64,000 nucleotides of DNA, taken from NCBI RefSeq assembly GCF_002278035.1, contig NZ_CP022603.1, forward strand, positions 434,001-498,000, given 5' to 3'. The stretch is from Ochrobactrum quorumnocens. Its GTDB lineage: Bacteria; Pseudomonadota; Alphaproteobacteria; Rhizobiales; Rhizobiaceae. Of this stretch, positions 1 to 8,826 are shown in pieces. Position 1 is the stretch's first letter. Each line of letters begins with the position of its first letter. The position numbers and the translations under genes were made by a program. A model generated the notes under the pieces. It was given only the letters and a program-made list of their open reading frames with translations, made no database searches and was not told where the DNA came from.

Positions 1-813
1 GCCAAGCACCGCACCAACTGCTGTGCCGATGCCGCCCACAATTGAAATGCCGCCAATCACACATGCTGCAACACTATCGAGCTCGAACCCGTTGGCGATA
101 TCGACATAGGCAACTGCATAGCGCGACACCCAGAGGTATCCGCAAAGCCCTGCCAAAGAACCAGAGAGTACAAAGGCAAAAAAGCGTGTGCGTCCGACAT
201 CGATGCCGGCATAGATCGCGGCTGTTGGATTGCCGCCCGATGCATAAAGCGCGCGTCCAAAGAAACTGCGTGTCAGCAGCACAAAGACCAGCGCAACAAT
301 TACGATAGCTGTCCAGCCCAGCAAAGGCAGGCCAAGGAAGACGGTGCGTGGCGTATTCAGAAACGGCGCTGTCATCTGGTGCGCATTCACCCACGCACCG
401 CCAGAAAGCACAAAGGCCATGCCGCGATAGATGGTGAGTGTGCCAAGCGTGACCACAATCGCCGGGATATTAAGCTTCCAGACGAGGATACCGTTGATTG
501 CGCCGAGGATCGCGCCGATGCCAATGGCCGTTATGATCAGGAGGATCAGTGGTAGCTCCGGGAAGGTTGCATTGAGCATCGCCACAGCCATACCGGTAAA
601 AGCCAAGTTGGCCGCAACGGAAAGATCAATGGATTTAGTGAGAATGACCGACATCTGGCCCAGTGCCAGTATGATCAGGATCGACGTGTCATTGAAGATA
701 TTTGCCAGATTACGTGGTGAGGCAAAGCCAGGTGCGCGCAATGAGAACAGCCCGATCATAATCGCAATGATAACAAGCAGTAGAACTTCGCGCTGTTTGA
801 GAAGCTGTTTCAT
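1..813 (-). CDS. rhaP: Rhamnose ABC transporter permease RhaP (3' end outside window)
   Basis: Inner-membrane permease of a sugar ABC importer of the RbsC/AraH family. The reverse strand reads open from an ATG at 813 to the window edge (about 271 codons, family length about 330), so the C-terminus is missing. The translation starts MKQLLKQREVLLLVIIAIMI and continues as successive hydrophobic segments with the family-typical stretch GQMSVILTKSIDLSV near residue 60. It begins only 2 nt after the rhaT stop, so the two are almost certainly co-translated. A second permease (rhaQ) and the kinase rhaK would be expected beyond the edge by comparison with Rhizobium leguminosarum; they cannot be seen here. 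Confidence 0.88.
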   Translation of the reverse strand, partial: MKQLLKQREVLLLVIIAIMIGLFSLRAPGFASPRNLANIFNDTSILIILALGQMSVILTKSIDLSVAANLAFTGMAVAMLNATFPELPLILLIITAIGIGAILGAINGILVWKLNIPAIVVTLGTLTIYRGMAFVLSGGAWVNAHQMTAPFLNTPRTVFLGLPLLGWTAIVIVALVFVLLTRSFFGRALYASGGNPTAAIYAGIDVGRTRFFAFVLSGSLAGLCGYLWVSRYAVAYVDIANGFELDSVAACVIGGISIVGGIGTAVGAVLG

Positions 814-815
814 AT

Positions 816-2369
816 TCAACCCGCATTCCCCGTTGCAGCACGCACCAACACTTCTGCATCAAGCCCTGCTCGATCAAAAATACCTTCCACCAAGCCTTCA
901 CGCATGACCATGACACGATCCGACATACCAATGATTTCAGGCAGTTCCGACGAAATCATAATAATGCTGAGACCTTCGGCAGCAAGCTCACTGATGAATT
1001 CATGAACGGCGGCTTTGGAACCTATATCGATGCCCTTGGTCGGCTCATCGAGAATGATGACCTTTGGATTGGTTGCAAGCCATTTGCCAATAACAACCTT
1101 CTGTTGATTGCCACCAGAAAGCGTTCCGACAGGTACAGAAAGTGCCGCGGCGCGAAGATCAAACCGCTCGGCATATTTACGCGCGAGCTTGAATTCTTTC
1201 GCCATTCGTAGAAACCCATGACGCGATGTGCGTCCAAGCGAGGGCAGGGAAATATTCTGGAAAATCGGCATTTGCAAAACTGCGCCGTGCCGACCGCGCT
1301 CTTCGGGAACATAGACAATGCCATGCGCGATGGCTTCGCCAGAGCGGCGTGTTCTGATTTCCTTGCCCTCCAGGGTTACACGCCCCTCAGAAGGTGTTGT
1401 CATGCCAAACAATGATTGCGCGAACTCTGAACGACCTGCACCAACAAGCCCATATATGCCGAGAATTTCGCCGCGCCTGAGATGAAATGAAATGTCGCGA
1501 AACTCGGTTGGATGCGAGTAATTTTCAACACTGAGAACCGTGTCGCCAAGCGCAAAATCCTGCTTGGGAAAAGCTTTCGCCACAGAACGTCCAACCATCA
1601 GCCGGACGATTTCTTTTTCGTTCATTTCGGACAGAAGTCCGTGTCCCACCGCACAACCATCGCGGAAAACCGCATAATGATCGGCGACTTCATAAACTTC
1701 ATCGAACTTGTGGCTGATAAACAGGATCGCTTTGCCTTGCGCCTTCAGGCGCTCGACGATCCGAAAAAGATCGTCGACCTCTTTGCGTGAAAGTGCTGCC
1801 GTTGGTTCGTCCATGATGACGATCTGCGCATCAACCGACAGCGCACGTGCGATCGCCACAAGATGTCGTTGCGCAATCGAAAGCTCCTTGAGCTTGATGC
1901 GGGCATCGACAGTAATTTCAAGTGAGGAGAGCAGGGCCTGTGCCCGTGCATAAACGGCACTCCAATTCACAAAACCAAGCTTTGTGCGTGGCGCATGACC
2001 AAGATAGATATTTTCACCGACGGATAATTCGTCAAAAAGTACGGTTTCCTGATGAATTGCTGTTACGCCCGCATTGGTCGCATCCTGCGCTGTCGCAAAA
2101 CGCAATGCTTTGCCGTCGATAACGATTTCGCCGTCATCGGGCTGGTAGATCCCGGTCAGGATCTTAACGAGGGTCGATTTGCCTGCACCGTTTTCACCAA
2201 TGAGTGCAGTTACCTTGCCGGGGTAAAGCGCAATATTGACATTATCGAGCGCGCTGACGCCGGGAAATGTCTTGGTAATGCCGCGCATCTCCAGCAACGG
2301 TTGAACCGTTCCATCAACAGGCTCCGCAGACAAGGTCGATTGCCCGCTTTTTTGCAAAGCTGCATTCAT
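816..2369 (-). CDS. rhaT: Rhamnose ABC transporter ATP-binding protein RhaT
   Basis: Double-domain sugar ABC ATPase (RbsA/MglA type, 517 aa) that energises rhamnose import. The N-terminal cassette has a Walker A GENGAGKST near residue 57, and IMDEPTAAL as Walker B. The C-terminal cassette has the usual degenerate Walker A (GLVGAGRSE), an intact signature LSGGNQQK and ILDEPTKGID. It lies between rhaS and rhaP and is read on the same strand. The start is the ATG at 2369, about 87 nt downstream of rhaS. The rha assignment rests on context (RhaS-like binding protein, rhaD/rhaI alongside); from the protein alone it could serve another sugar. Confidence 0.88.
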   Translation of the reverse strand: MNAALQKSGQSTLSAEPVDGTVQPLLEMRGITKTFPGVSALDNVNIALYPGKVTALIGENGAGKSTLVKILTGIYQPDDGEIVIDGKALRFATAQDATNAGVTAIHQETVLFDELSVGENIYLGHAPRTKLGFVNWSAVYARAQALLSSLEITVDARIKLKELSIAQRHLVAIARALSVDAQIVIMDEPTAALSRKEVDDLFRIVERLKAQGKAILFISHKFDEVYEVADHYAVFRDGCAVGHGLLSEMNEKEIVRLMVGRSVAKAFPKQDFALGDTVLSVENYSHPTEFRDISFHLRRGEILGIYGLVGAGRSEFAQSLFGMTTPSEGRVTLEGKEIRTRRSGEAIAHGIVYVPEERGRHGAVLQMPIFQNISLPSLGRTSRHGFLRMAKEFKLARKYAERFDLRAAALSVPVGTLSGGNQQKVVIGKWLATNPKVIILDEPTKGIDIGSKAAVHEFISELAAEGLSIIMISSELPEIIGMSDRVMVMREGLVEGIFDRAGLDAEVLVRAATGNAG

Positions 2370-2400
2370 CAGAAATACCTGAAATAAATTCGGAAGATGA

Positions 2401-2431
2401 TGGCGGTGTCAGGTGCTGCCTTACACCGCCA
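2401..2431 (-). other. Hairpin between rhaS and rhaT
   Basis: A perfect 9-bp stem (TGGCGGTGT / ACACCGCCA) with a 13-nt loop sits in the 87-nt gap between the two cistrons. No T-tract follows, so it is unlikely to be a complete terminator. It fits a stabilising or processing hairpin that keeps binding-protein mRNA more abundant than the rest of the operon. Confidence 0.55.
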
Positions 2432-2456
2432 ACCTCAATCAAGTCTCAATCTAAAA

Positions 2457-3452
2457 TCAGAAGACCTTGGAGAATTCGTCGATGTTCGAGGCATCATAAA
2501 CGAACGGATCGCTCATTGCCGCTTCGCCGTTTTCGCCAATCTTGATCTTGCCCATGCGGCCAGCTTCGATTTCCGAGCCCGGCTTGCCATCTGCATCACC
2601 CTTTACGAGGTGATAGGCAATCTGCGTTGCGGAATAGCCGAGATCAATCGGGTTCCAGATCGCAAATTCCTTGGTCGCGCCCGACTTGATGGCACCAGCC
2701 ATTTCAGATGGAAGGCCAAGGCCGGTCACATAAACATCGCCGATCTTGCCTGCATCTTTAACTGCCTGCGAGGCCGCGAGTACACCAACGGTGGTCGGCG
2801 CCACAATCACCTTCACAGCTGGATTGGAAGTGAGGAGGCCTTGCGCTTCGCGATAGCTCTTGTCGGCAAGGTCGTCACCGTAAACGGTGGTTACGAGATT
2901 GAGGCCCGGAAAATCCTTGAGCTGCTTCTTCATCTCGTCAATCCAGATGTTCTGGTTGGTCGAGGTGGTCGTTGCCGACAGGATTGCGAAATCACCCTTG
3001 CCGTCCGGCAAATGGTGAGCTGCTAGCGTCAGGCACATTTTGCCGATCAGATCATTTGACGAGGGATTAAGATGGACAATACGACCTTCGGCGGCGACAC
3101 CGGAATCCCAAGAGATAACCTTGATGCCGCGCTGTGCGGCCTTCTTGAGCGCTGGAACAACAGCATCCGGATCGTTGGCCGAGATAGCGATTGCGTCGAC
3201 ACCCTGAGCGATCAACGAGTTGATGACTTCGATCTGGCCTTCAGCAGTGGTTGTTGTCGGGCCAGTATAAATGACCTCAACGCCACCCAATTCTTTGGCG
3301 GCTTCCTGTGCGCCTTTATTGGCCGCTTCAAAGAAGCCGTTACCAAGCGATTTCGCGACAAGTGCGATCTTCATGTCGGCAGACTGAGCGGCAGTCGCCA
3401 TGAAGGCAACGGCCAACGCCGTGCCCATTGCCAGTTTCTTGAAAAGTTTCAT
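2457..3452 (-). CDS. rhaS: Rhamnose ABC transporter substrate-binding protein RhaS
   Basis: Periplasmic sugar-binding protein of the RbsB/LsrB class, 331 aa. An N-terminal Sec signal peptide (MKLFKKLAMGTALAVAFMA, cleavage near AAQSA) is followed by the fold-typical start ADMKIALVAKSLGNGFFEAA. Later stretches AISANDPDAVVPAL and VISWDSGV match the ligand-binding face of this family. It is the first transporter gene after rhaR (45-nt gap) with a clear GGGAGGA ribosome site about 8 nt upstream. By homology and context it captures L-rhamnose. LsrB-type autoinducer binding is the main alternative, but the rhaD/rhaI neighbours argue for rhamnose. Confidence 0.9.
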   Translation of the reverse strand: MKLFKKLAMGTALAVAFMATAAQSADMKIALVAKSLGNGFFEAANKGAQEAAKELGGVEVIYTGPTTTTAEGQIEVINSLIAQGVDAIAISANDPDAVVPALKKAAQRGIKVISWDSGVAAEGRIVHLNPSSNDLIGKMCLTLAAHHLPDGKGDFAILSATTTSTNQNIWIDEMKKQLKDFPGLNLVTTVYGDDLADKSYREAQGLLTSNPAVKVIVAPTTVGVLAASQAVKDAGKIGDVYVTGLGLPSEMAGAIKSGATKEFAIWNPIDLGYSATQIAYHLVKGDADGKPGSEIEAGRMGKIKIGENGEAAMSDPFVYDASNIDEFSKVF

Positions 3453-3497
3453 GTCCTATTCCTCCCGATTAAGAACATTAAGATTGATAAGTCCGGC

Positions 3498-4322
3498 TCA
3501 GGCGACTTCTGTGGCTTCCCCCCGTTCGCTGCCTTTACCGGCATTGGCAGAAACCTGAGCCACGATGAGCTTGATGCCTGCATTTTCCACCATCCGCCGC
3601 GCCTCATCCGAGATGCCATCATCGGTAATCAGCGTGCTGATACGGTCGAGAGGACAGAGAATAAGGCTGGAGCGACGGGTGAATTTCGATGAATCGACCA
3701 TCAGAACAATATCGTCTGCCTGGCCCATCAGTTTTTGTTCACTCTGAATGATCAGTGCGTCCGATTCCATCACGCCGAGAGGGCTGACGCCCTGACAGCC
3801 CATGAACATGCGTCGACCGTAGAAATTACGGATCACATCGTTATCAAAGGGCGAAAGAATAAGGCTCTGATCGCGATAAATGGCTCCGCCAGGCACGATA
3901 ACTGTACTTTTGGACTGACGCAGAAGGTGTTCGGCAATGGCAAAGGAATTGGTCAGAACCTGCAATCGACGCGCTGCGAGGTAGTGCACCATCTGAAAAG
4001 TGGTTGAGCCACCATTGATAATGATGCTGTCGCCTTCCTCGCAAAGCGACACAGCTTCGCGAGCGATTGCACGCTTGCGGTCAGTATTTTCCGTTTCCGA
4101 TACTTTAAAAGGTCGGCCAGCAAGACTGCCAAGCTGTGGTGGATGAATGGCCTCTGCGCCACCACGTACTCGCTTGATACGGCCCTGCATATGAAGCGAT
4201 GCAATGTCGCGCCTAAGGGTCGCTTCGGACGCCTCCGTCAATTCCACCAGATCCTGAATGGTGATCACCGGCTTCTCCTGAACCGCGCTCAGGATAATAC
4301 GGTGGCGCTCTCTTTCGTGCAT
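3498..4322 (-). CDS. rhaR: DeoR-family regulator of rhamnose catabolism RhaR
   Basis: Transcriptional repressor of the DeoR/GlpR family, 274 aa from the start chosen. The N-terminal winged helix (RHRIILSAVQEKPVITIQDL, then SEATLRRDIASLH as recognition helix) is followed by a sugar-phosphate-isomerase-like sensor domain with IIINGGSTT, the family's phosphosugar-binding loop. An in-frame ATG exists 30 nt further upstream, but AGGAGG lies directly before the ATG at 4322, so that start is preferred. It heads the leftward operon and faces rhaD across about 210 bp that carry its probable operators. Likely effector: a phosphorylated rhamnose or rhamnulose intermediate (inference). Confidence 0.85.
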   Translation of the reverse strand: MHERERHRIILSAVQEKPVITIQDLVELTEASEATLRRDIASLHMQGRIKRVRGGAEAIHPPQLGSLAGRPFKVSETENTDRKRAIAREAVSLCEEGDSIIINGGSTTFQMVHYLAARRLQVLTNSFAIAEHLLRQSKSTVIVPGGAIYRDQSLILSPFDNDVIRNFYGRRMFMGCQGVSPLGVMESDALIIQSEQKLMGQADDIVLMVDSSKFTRRSSLILCPLDRISTLITDDGISDEARRMVENAGIKLIVAQVSANAGKGSERGEATEVA

Positions 4323-4339
4323 GGCTCCTCCTTTTTCTT

Positions 4340-4368
4340 GTATCAAACACAAATGCGGGCAGTGTCAA
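4340..4368 (-). promoter_or_regulatory. Probable rhaR-rhaS-rhaT-rhaP promoter
   Basis: On the minus strand, TTGACA (4368-4363) and TGATAC (4345-4340) are separated by 17 bp, a good sigma-70-like pair, about 20 nt before the rhaR start codon. The -35 hexamer is part of a 19-bp box repeated in inverted orientation on the rhaD side. Confidence 0.6.
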
Positions 4369-4482
4369 TCATAAACAATCATATTTATGCAAAGTAAGAA
4401 TAGTATTGCTTATTTTTGATCGTTTGTGATTGACATTAATTTGCACATTACGCCATATCTGTCGCCAACATGATCGTTTGTG
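4363..4482. promoter_or_regulatory. Divergent operator region of the rha genes
   Basis: A 19-bp box, TGATyGTTTrTGATTGACA, occurs twice in inverted orientation with only two differences: reverse strand at 4381-4363 and forward strand at 4417-4435. Each copy ends in the TTGACA -35 element of the promoter pointing outward. A third, partial copy TGATCGTTTGTG lies at 4471-4482. The position suggests binding by RhaR to silence both promoters together; that is inference. Confidence 0.6.
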
Positions 4483-4534
4483 CGCGAAAAAGAAAGTGCG
4501 CAATCAGGTCTTCACCATAAAACGGGAGGATGAC

Positions 4535-6631
4535 ATGGTGGCCGAAAGCAGGCTTTTGCATAACCGCTGGGATGATGCCAAGGCAGCGACGCTGGATGAA
4601 CCGGGTAAATTGCTTTATCGCTCCAATCTCCTTGGCTCCGACAAGCGCATCACCAATTATGGCGGCGGCAATACGTCTGCAAAGGTGGAGGAAATTGATC
4701 CGCTGACAGGCCAGAAAGTTCAGGTTCTCTGGGTCAAAGGTTCAGGCGGCGATGTTGGCACGATCAAGCTGGATGGCTTTGCCACGCTTTATCAGGATAA
4801 GCTTGATGCACTGAAGGGTATTTACAAGGGGGGTGATGATGAAGACCGCATGGTCGGCTTTCTTCCGCATTGTACCTTCAACCTCAATCCGCGCGCCGCT
4901 TCCATTGATACGCCGCTACATGGTTTTGTACCATTCATCCATGTCGATCACATGCATCCTGACGCGATCATCGCGATCGCCGCATCTAAGAACTCCCGCG
5001 AACTGACCGCCGAGATTTTTGGCGATGATATTGGCTGGCTGCCTTGGCGCCGACCGGGCTTCCAGCTTGGCCTCGACCTCGAAGCCTTTGTGAAGTCAAA
5101 TCCGAAGGTAAAGGGTGTAGTCCTTGAAAGTCATGGTCTTTTCACTTGGGCCAATGATGCAAAGACCTGTTATGAAACGACCCTAGCAATCATCAACAAG
5201 GCTATCGAATGGCTTGATCAGAAGACCGACGATAAAGCTGCTTTCGGTGGAGCTGTCGCACAAAGCCTCGAAGCACCGGAACGTCGCGCCATTGCCGCGC
5301 GTCTTATGCCGGAGATTCGCGGTCTTATTGGAAACAGCGAACGCAAGCTTGGTCATTTTGATGATCAGGAGGCTGTGCTTGAATTCGTAAACGCGAAAGA
5401 TCTTCAGCCGTTGGCTCGCCTGGGCACATCCTGCCCGGATCACTTCCTGCGTACGAAAATCCGCCCGCTTGTAATCGATTTTGACCCAGCCAAGCCCGAT
5501 GTGGATCGTATAGTTGACGGACTGGACGCCGCGTTAGAAGCCTACCGTGCTGACTACACCCGCTATTATGAGAGCTGCAAGCGCGATAATTCGCCAAAAA
5601 TGCGCGATCCAAACCCGGTAATTTTCCTGATCCCGGGCGTTGGTATGCTGTCATTTGCACGCGACAAGGCTACAGCGCGCATTGCCGGTGAGTTCTACGT
5701 CAACGCGATCAACGTCATGCGCGGCGCATCTGCCGTGTCCGAATATCAAGGCTTGCCGGAGCAGGAAGCCTTCGACATCGAATATTGGTTGCTCGAAGAA
5801 GCAAAACTCCAGCGGATGCCAAAGCCGAAAAGCCTAGCAGGGCGTATCGCACTCATTACCGGTGGAGCAGGTGGTATCGGTTACGCGACCGCAGAACATC
5901 TTGCAGGCGAGGGTGCTTGCGTGGTTCTGGCTGATATTGACGCAGGGTCGCTCAAATCCGCTCATGATAATTTGTCGAAACGCTTCGGCGCGGATCAGGT
6001 GCGTAGCGTTGAGCTGAATGTGACCGATGAGAAGGCCGTGATAAGCGCCTTCATCGAGGCAAGTGTTGAACTTGGTGGCATTGATATTCTGGTTTCCAAT
6101 GCAGGTATTGCATCATCGGCACCCATCGAAACTACCGAGCTTTCGATGTGGAATCGCAATATTGACATTCTCGCTACAGGATATTTTCTTGTCTCTCGTG
6201 AGGCATTCCGGTTATTCCGGCGTCAAAAGCTTGGCGGAAATGTTGTTTTCGTGGCATCCAAGAACGGTCTGGCCGCGTCACCCGGCGCATCCGCTTATTG
6301 CACTGCAAAGGCGGCCGAAATTCATCTGGCACGTTGTCTGGCACTCGAAGGCGCAGAGATCGGCATTCGGGTGAATGTCGTCAATCCTGATGCTGTTTTG
6401 CGTGGCTCGAAAATCTGGGATGGTGAGTGGCGGGAGCAGCGCGCAGCTTCTTCCAAAATCGACGTCACGGAGCTCGAGGAACATTACCGCAAGCGCTCCC
6501 TTTTGAAGCTCAATGTGCTGCCCGAAGATATTGCGGAAGCAATCTACTTCCTCGCGAGTGATGCCTCGGCCAAATCTACCGGCAATATCATTAATGTGGA
6601 TGCCGGAAACCAGCAAAGCTTCCCGCGCTGA
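4535..6631 (+). CDS. rhaD: Bifunctional rhamnulose-(1-phosphate) aldolase / lactaldehyde-type dehydrogenase RhaD
   Basis: Two-domain cytosolic enzyme, 698 aa from the ATG at 4535. Residues about 20-420 form a class II (zinc) aldolase domain with the histidine cluster HVDHMHPDA near 136-144 and LESHGLF near 200. Residues about 430-698 are a short-chain dehydrogenase with the nucleotide motif TGGAGGIGY at 442-450 and the catalytic YCTAK. It should cleave the rhamnulose intermediate into dihydroxyacetone (phosphate) and L-lactaldehyde and oxidise or reduce the aldehyde. An in-frame upstream ATG at 4430 is rejected: it lies inside the promoter region, whereas GGGAGG is 5 nt before 4535. It is divergent from rhaR and followed by rhaI. 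Confidence 0.92.
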   Translation: MVAESRLLHNRWDDAKAATLDEPGKLLYRSNLLGSDKRITNYGGGNTSAKVEEIDPLTGQKVQVLWVKGSGGDVGTIKLDGFATLYQDKLDALKGIYKGGDDEDRMVGFLPHCTFNLNPRAASIDTPLHGFVPFIHVDHMHPDAIIAIAASKNSRELTAEIFGDDIGWLPWRRPGFQLGLDLEAFVKSNPKVKGVVLESHGLFTWANDAKTCYETTLAIINKAIEWLDQKTDDKAAFGGAVAQSLEAPERRAIAARLMPEIRGLIGNSERKLGHFDDQEAVLEFVNAKDLQPLARLGTSCPDHFLRTKIRPLVIDFDPAKPDVDRIVDGLDAALEAYRADYTRYYESCKRDNSPKMRDPNPVIFLIPGVGMLSFARDKATARIAGEFYVNAINVMRGASAVSEYQGLPEQEAFDIEYWLLEEAKLQRMPKPKSLAGRIALITGGAGGIGYATAEHLAGEGACVVLADIDAGSLKSAHDNLSKRFGADQVRSVELNVTDEKAVISAFIEASVELGGIDILVSNAGIASSAPIETTELSMWNRNIDILATGYFLVSREAFRLFRRQKLGGNVVFVASKNGLAASPGASAYCTAKAAEIHLARCLALEGAEIGIRVNVVNPDAVLRGSKIWDGEWREQRAASSKIDVTELEEHYRKRSLLKLNVLPEDIAEAIYFLASDASAKSTGNIINVDAGNQQSFPR

Positions 6632-6707
6632 TCATTGAAAAGGCGGGCGAGGCGATCTTGCCTTCCTGCCTTTTATCCAAGAAATTGAGGGCATTCTGGG
6701 AGGAACC

Positions 6708-8000
6708 ATGTCGGAACAACGTATTGCAGCCGATTTCATCGCTGAGCATAATTTCGGTTACGAAAGCCCATTGAAGAGCGATTATCAGGCGCTTGGCGAC
6801 CACCTTGCACGCCGCGGCATTGAAATCGAAAAAATCACCGAAAAGGTTGCGAAGTATTATGTTGCCGTACCGTCTTGGGGTGCGGGAACGGGCGGCACAC
6901 GCTTCGGTCGCTTTCCGGGGCGCGGTGAACCACGGGGTATTTTTGACAAGCTCAATGATTGCGCCGTTATCAACGAGCTATCGCGCGCAACACCAAATGT
7001 CTCACTGCACATTCCATGGGATAAAGCCGATCCGAAAGAGCTGATGGCACATGCCGCTGCCCTGGGGCTTGGCTTTGATGCGATGAACTCCAACACGTTT
7101 GCGGATTCAGCCGATCAGCAACATTCTTATAAGTATGGCTCACTTACGCACGTGGATGTGGCAGTCCGCGCGCAGGCCGTTGAGCACAATATTGAGTGTA
7201 TTGAAATCGGAAATGCTATTGGCTCCAAGGCGCTGACGGTTTGGCTTGCTGACGGCTCAAACTTCCCGGGCCAGCAGAATTTCACCCGCGCTTTCGAGCG
7301 TTATCTGCATTCGATGAGCGAGATTTATAAGGCGCTGCCGGATGATTGGCGGTTGTTCTCTGAGCATAAGATGTACGAGCCAGCCTTCTATTCGACGGTC
7401 GTGCAGGACTGGGGTACAAATTACCTCATAGCCTCAACGCTTGGTCCAAAAGCGCAATGTCTGGTTGATCTTGGCCATCACGCCCCAAATACCAATATCG
7501 AAATGATCGTTGCCCGGCTGATGCAGTTTGGAAAGCTTGGCGGCTTTCACTTCAACGACAGCAAATATGGCGATGATGATCTTGATGCGGGGTCTATTGA
7601 TCCTTATCGCCTGTTCCTTGTTTTCAACGAATTGGTTGATGCGGATTATCGCGGTGTGAAGGACTTTCATCCAGCTCACATGATTGATCAGTCGCATAAT
7701 GTGACTGATCCGCTGGAAAGCCTCATCTCTTCAGCAAACGAAATACGCCGTGCTTATGCGCAAGCACTGTTGGTGGATCGCGAGGCTCTAGAAACCTATC
7801 AGCAGGAAAACGATGCTCTGATGGCATCAGACACGCTGAAACGTGCGTATCGCACAGATGTTGAGCCTATATTGGCCGAAGCACGTCGCCGAACTGGTGG
7901 GGCGATTGAACCAATTTCGGCCTATCGCGCCAGCGGCTATCGCGAAAAAGTTGCCAAAGAGCGTCCTGAAAGCAAAAGTGACAGCGGCGCTTTCAATTAA
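6708..8000 (+). CDS. rhaI: L-rhamnose isomerase, rhizobial type (RhaI)
   Basis: Sugar isomerase of the xylose-isomerase-like TIM-barrel class, 430 aa, converting L-rhamnose to L-rhamnulose as the first catabolic step. Diagnostic stretches are VPSWGAGTGGTRFGRFPG near residue 50, LFSEHKMYEPAFYST, LVDLGHHAPNTNIE and GGFHFNDSKYGDDD, which supply the metal-binding acidic and histidine residues expected for this family. It lies 76 nt after rhaD with GGGAGGAACC before the ATG, so one transcript is likely. It is the Rhizobium-type enzyme, distinct from enterobacterial RhaA. Confidence 0.92.
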   Translation: MSEQRIAADFIAEHNFGYESPLKSDYQALGDHLARRGIEIEKITEKVAKYYVAVPSWGAGTGGTRFGRFPGRGEPRGIFDKLNDCAVINELSRATPNVSLHIPWDKADPKELMAHAAALGLGFDAMNSNTFADSADQQHSYKYGSLTHVDVAVRAQAVEHNIECIEIGNAIGSKALTVWLADGSNFPGQQNFTRAFERYLHSMSEIYKALPDDWRLFSEHKMYEPAFYSTVVQDWGTNYLIASTLGPKAQCLVDLGHHAPNTNIEMIVARLMQFGKLGGFHFNDSKYGDDDLDAGSIDPYRLFLVFNELVDADYRGVKDFHPAHMIDQSHNVTDPLESLISSANEIRRAYAQALLVDREALETYQQENDALMASDTLKRAYRTDVEPILAEARRRTGGAIEPISAYRASGYREKVAKERPESKSDSGAFN

Positions 8001-8013
8001 AGCAATTCAATCA

Positions 8014-8050
8014 GGGATCGTCCTTGTAAGAACGATCCCCGTTTGGTTTC
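8014..8050 (+). terminator. Probable terminator after rhaI
   Basis: An 8-bp stem GGGATCGT / ACGATCCC with a 10-nt loop starts 14 nt after the rhaI stop. The following CGTTTGGTTT is only moderately T-rich. It sits between the convergent rhaI and AlkB-like genes. Confidence 0.5.
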
Positions 8051-8088
8051 GACTATTGCATAATTACACTGTGATAGCGCACGGCGCT

Positions 8089-8727
8089 CTATTGCGCTTT
8101 TCTGAATGTCAGATTGTAGCGATAGCGCCCCAGCTGCGGGTGTTCGCCGTCTTTAAGCGCCAGAATGCCATGATAGAACAGCCTTGAGGGGCCACCCCAG
8201 ACGACCACGTCACCATGATACAGCACAAATTTGCGCACGGGGTCATTGCGCTGCGAACCACCAAACTGAAATGTCGCGGGAAGGCCAAGCGATACGGACA
8301 CAATCGGATTGGTGAAATCCTTCTCGTCCTTATCCTGATGAAGCGACATCTTTGCACCCGGTTCATAGCGATTGATGAGGCAGGCATCGGGTGAAAATGC
8401 AGCGTAACCCGCTTCCTGCGCAGCAGTTTCAGCCAGATTAAGCAAAGCATCCGGCATCTCGGGCCATGGCCTGTCAGTTTCAGGATCGGCTGGACTGTAA
8501 CGATAGCCGCGGCGATCTGTGACCCAACCGAATGAACCACAATTGGTCATCGCCACAGACATGCGAAAACCGCCCGGGGTGGTCATGTGGCGAAAGGGTG
8601 CTTCTTCAGCGAGACTTCGTAATGCACTGATAACGTCTTTGGCGTTCGCAAGAGCAAAGCCGCGCAAAAGCATCGCTCCGTCTGTCAGATTTTCACGCGT
8701 TTCTAGATTGGAAAAGAGATCGTTCAT
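8089..8727 (-). CDS. alkB: AlkB-like 2-oxoglutarate/Fe(II) dioxygenase
   Basis: DNA/RNA alkylation-repair dioxygenase, 212 aa, close to the length of E. coli AlkB. It should oxidatively demethylate N-alkylated bases using Fe(II), O2 and 2-oxoglutarate. The iron ligands are visible as H130 and D132 in LHQDKDE and H186 in LFYHG. The 2-oxoglutarate-binding motif RYNLTFR is at the C-terminus (R203, R209). No ada gene is adjacent. It is transcribed away from the Rrf2 regulator with about 100 bp between their starts. Confidence 0.9.
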   Translation of the reverse strand: MNDLFSNLETRENLTDGAMLLRGFALANAKDVISALRSLAEEAPFRHMTTPGGFRMSVAMTNCGSFGWVTDRRGYRYSPADPETDRPWPEMPDALLNLAETAAQEAGYAAFSPDACLINRYEPGAKMSLHQDKDEKDFTNPIVSVSLGLPATFQFGGSQRNDPVRKFVLYHGDVVVWGGPSRLFYHGILALKDGEHPQLGRYRYNLTFRKAQ

Positions 8728-8790
8728 TGAGCGATCTTAGCATAAAGCCCTGCCACCGCTTCCCGAAAATTGCTTCCAAATTTTGTCCGC

Positions 8791-8826
8791 TTGACAATGC
8801 ACAAGACTCGTAACATATAAAGTTAC
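8791..8826 (+). promoter_or_regulatory. Promoter and operator of the Rrf2/flavoprotein pair
   Basis: TTGACA at 8791-8796 is followed 17-18 bp later by an AT-rich -10 (CATATA/ATATAA). An inverted repeat GTAAC-N7-GTTAC (8810-8826) overlays that -10 and ends exactly at the ATG at 8827. Such a promoter would start transcription at or within a few bases of the ATG, implying a leaderless or nearly leaderless mRNA, and the repeat is a natural self-operator for the Rrf2 protein. Confidence 0.5.
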
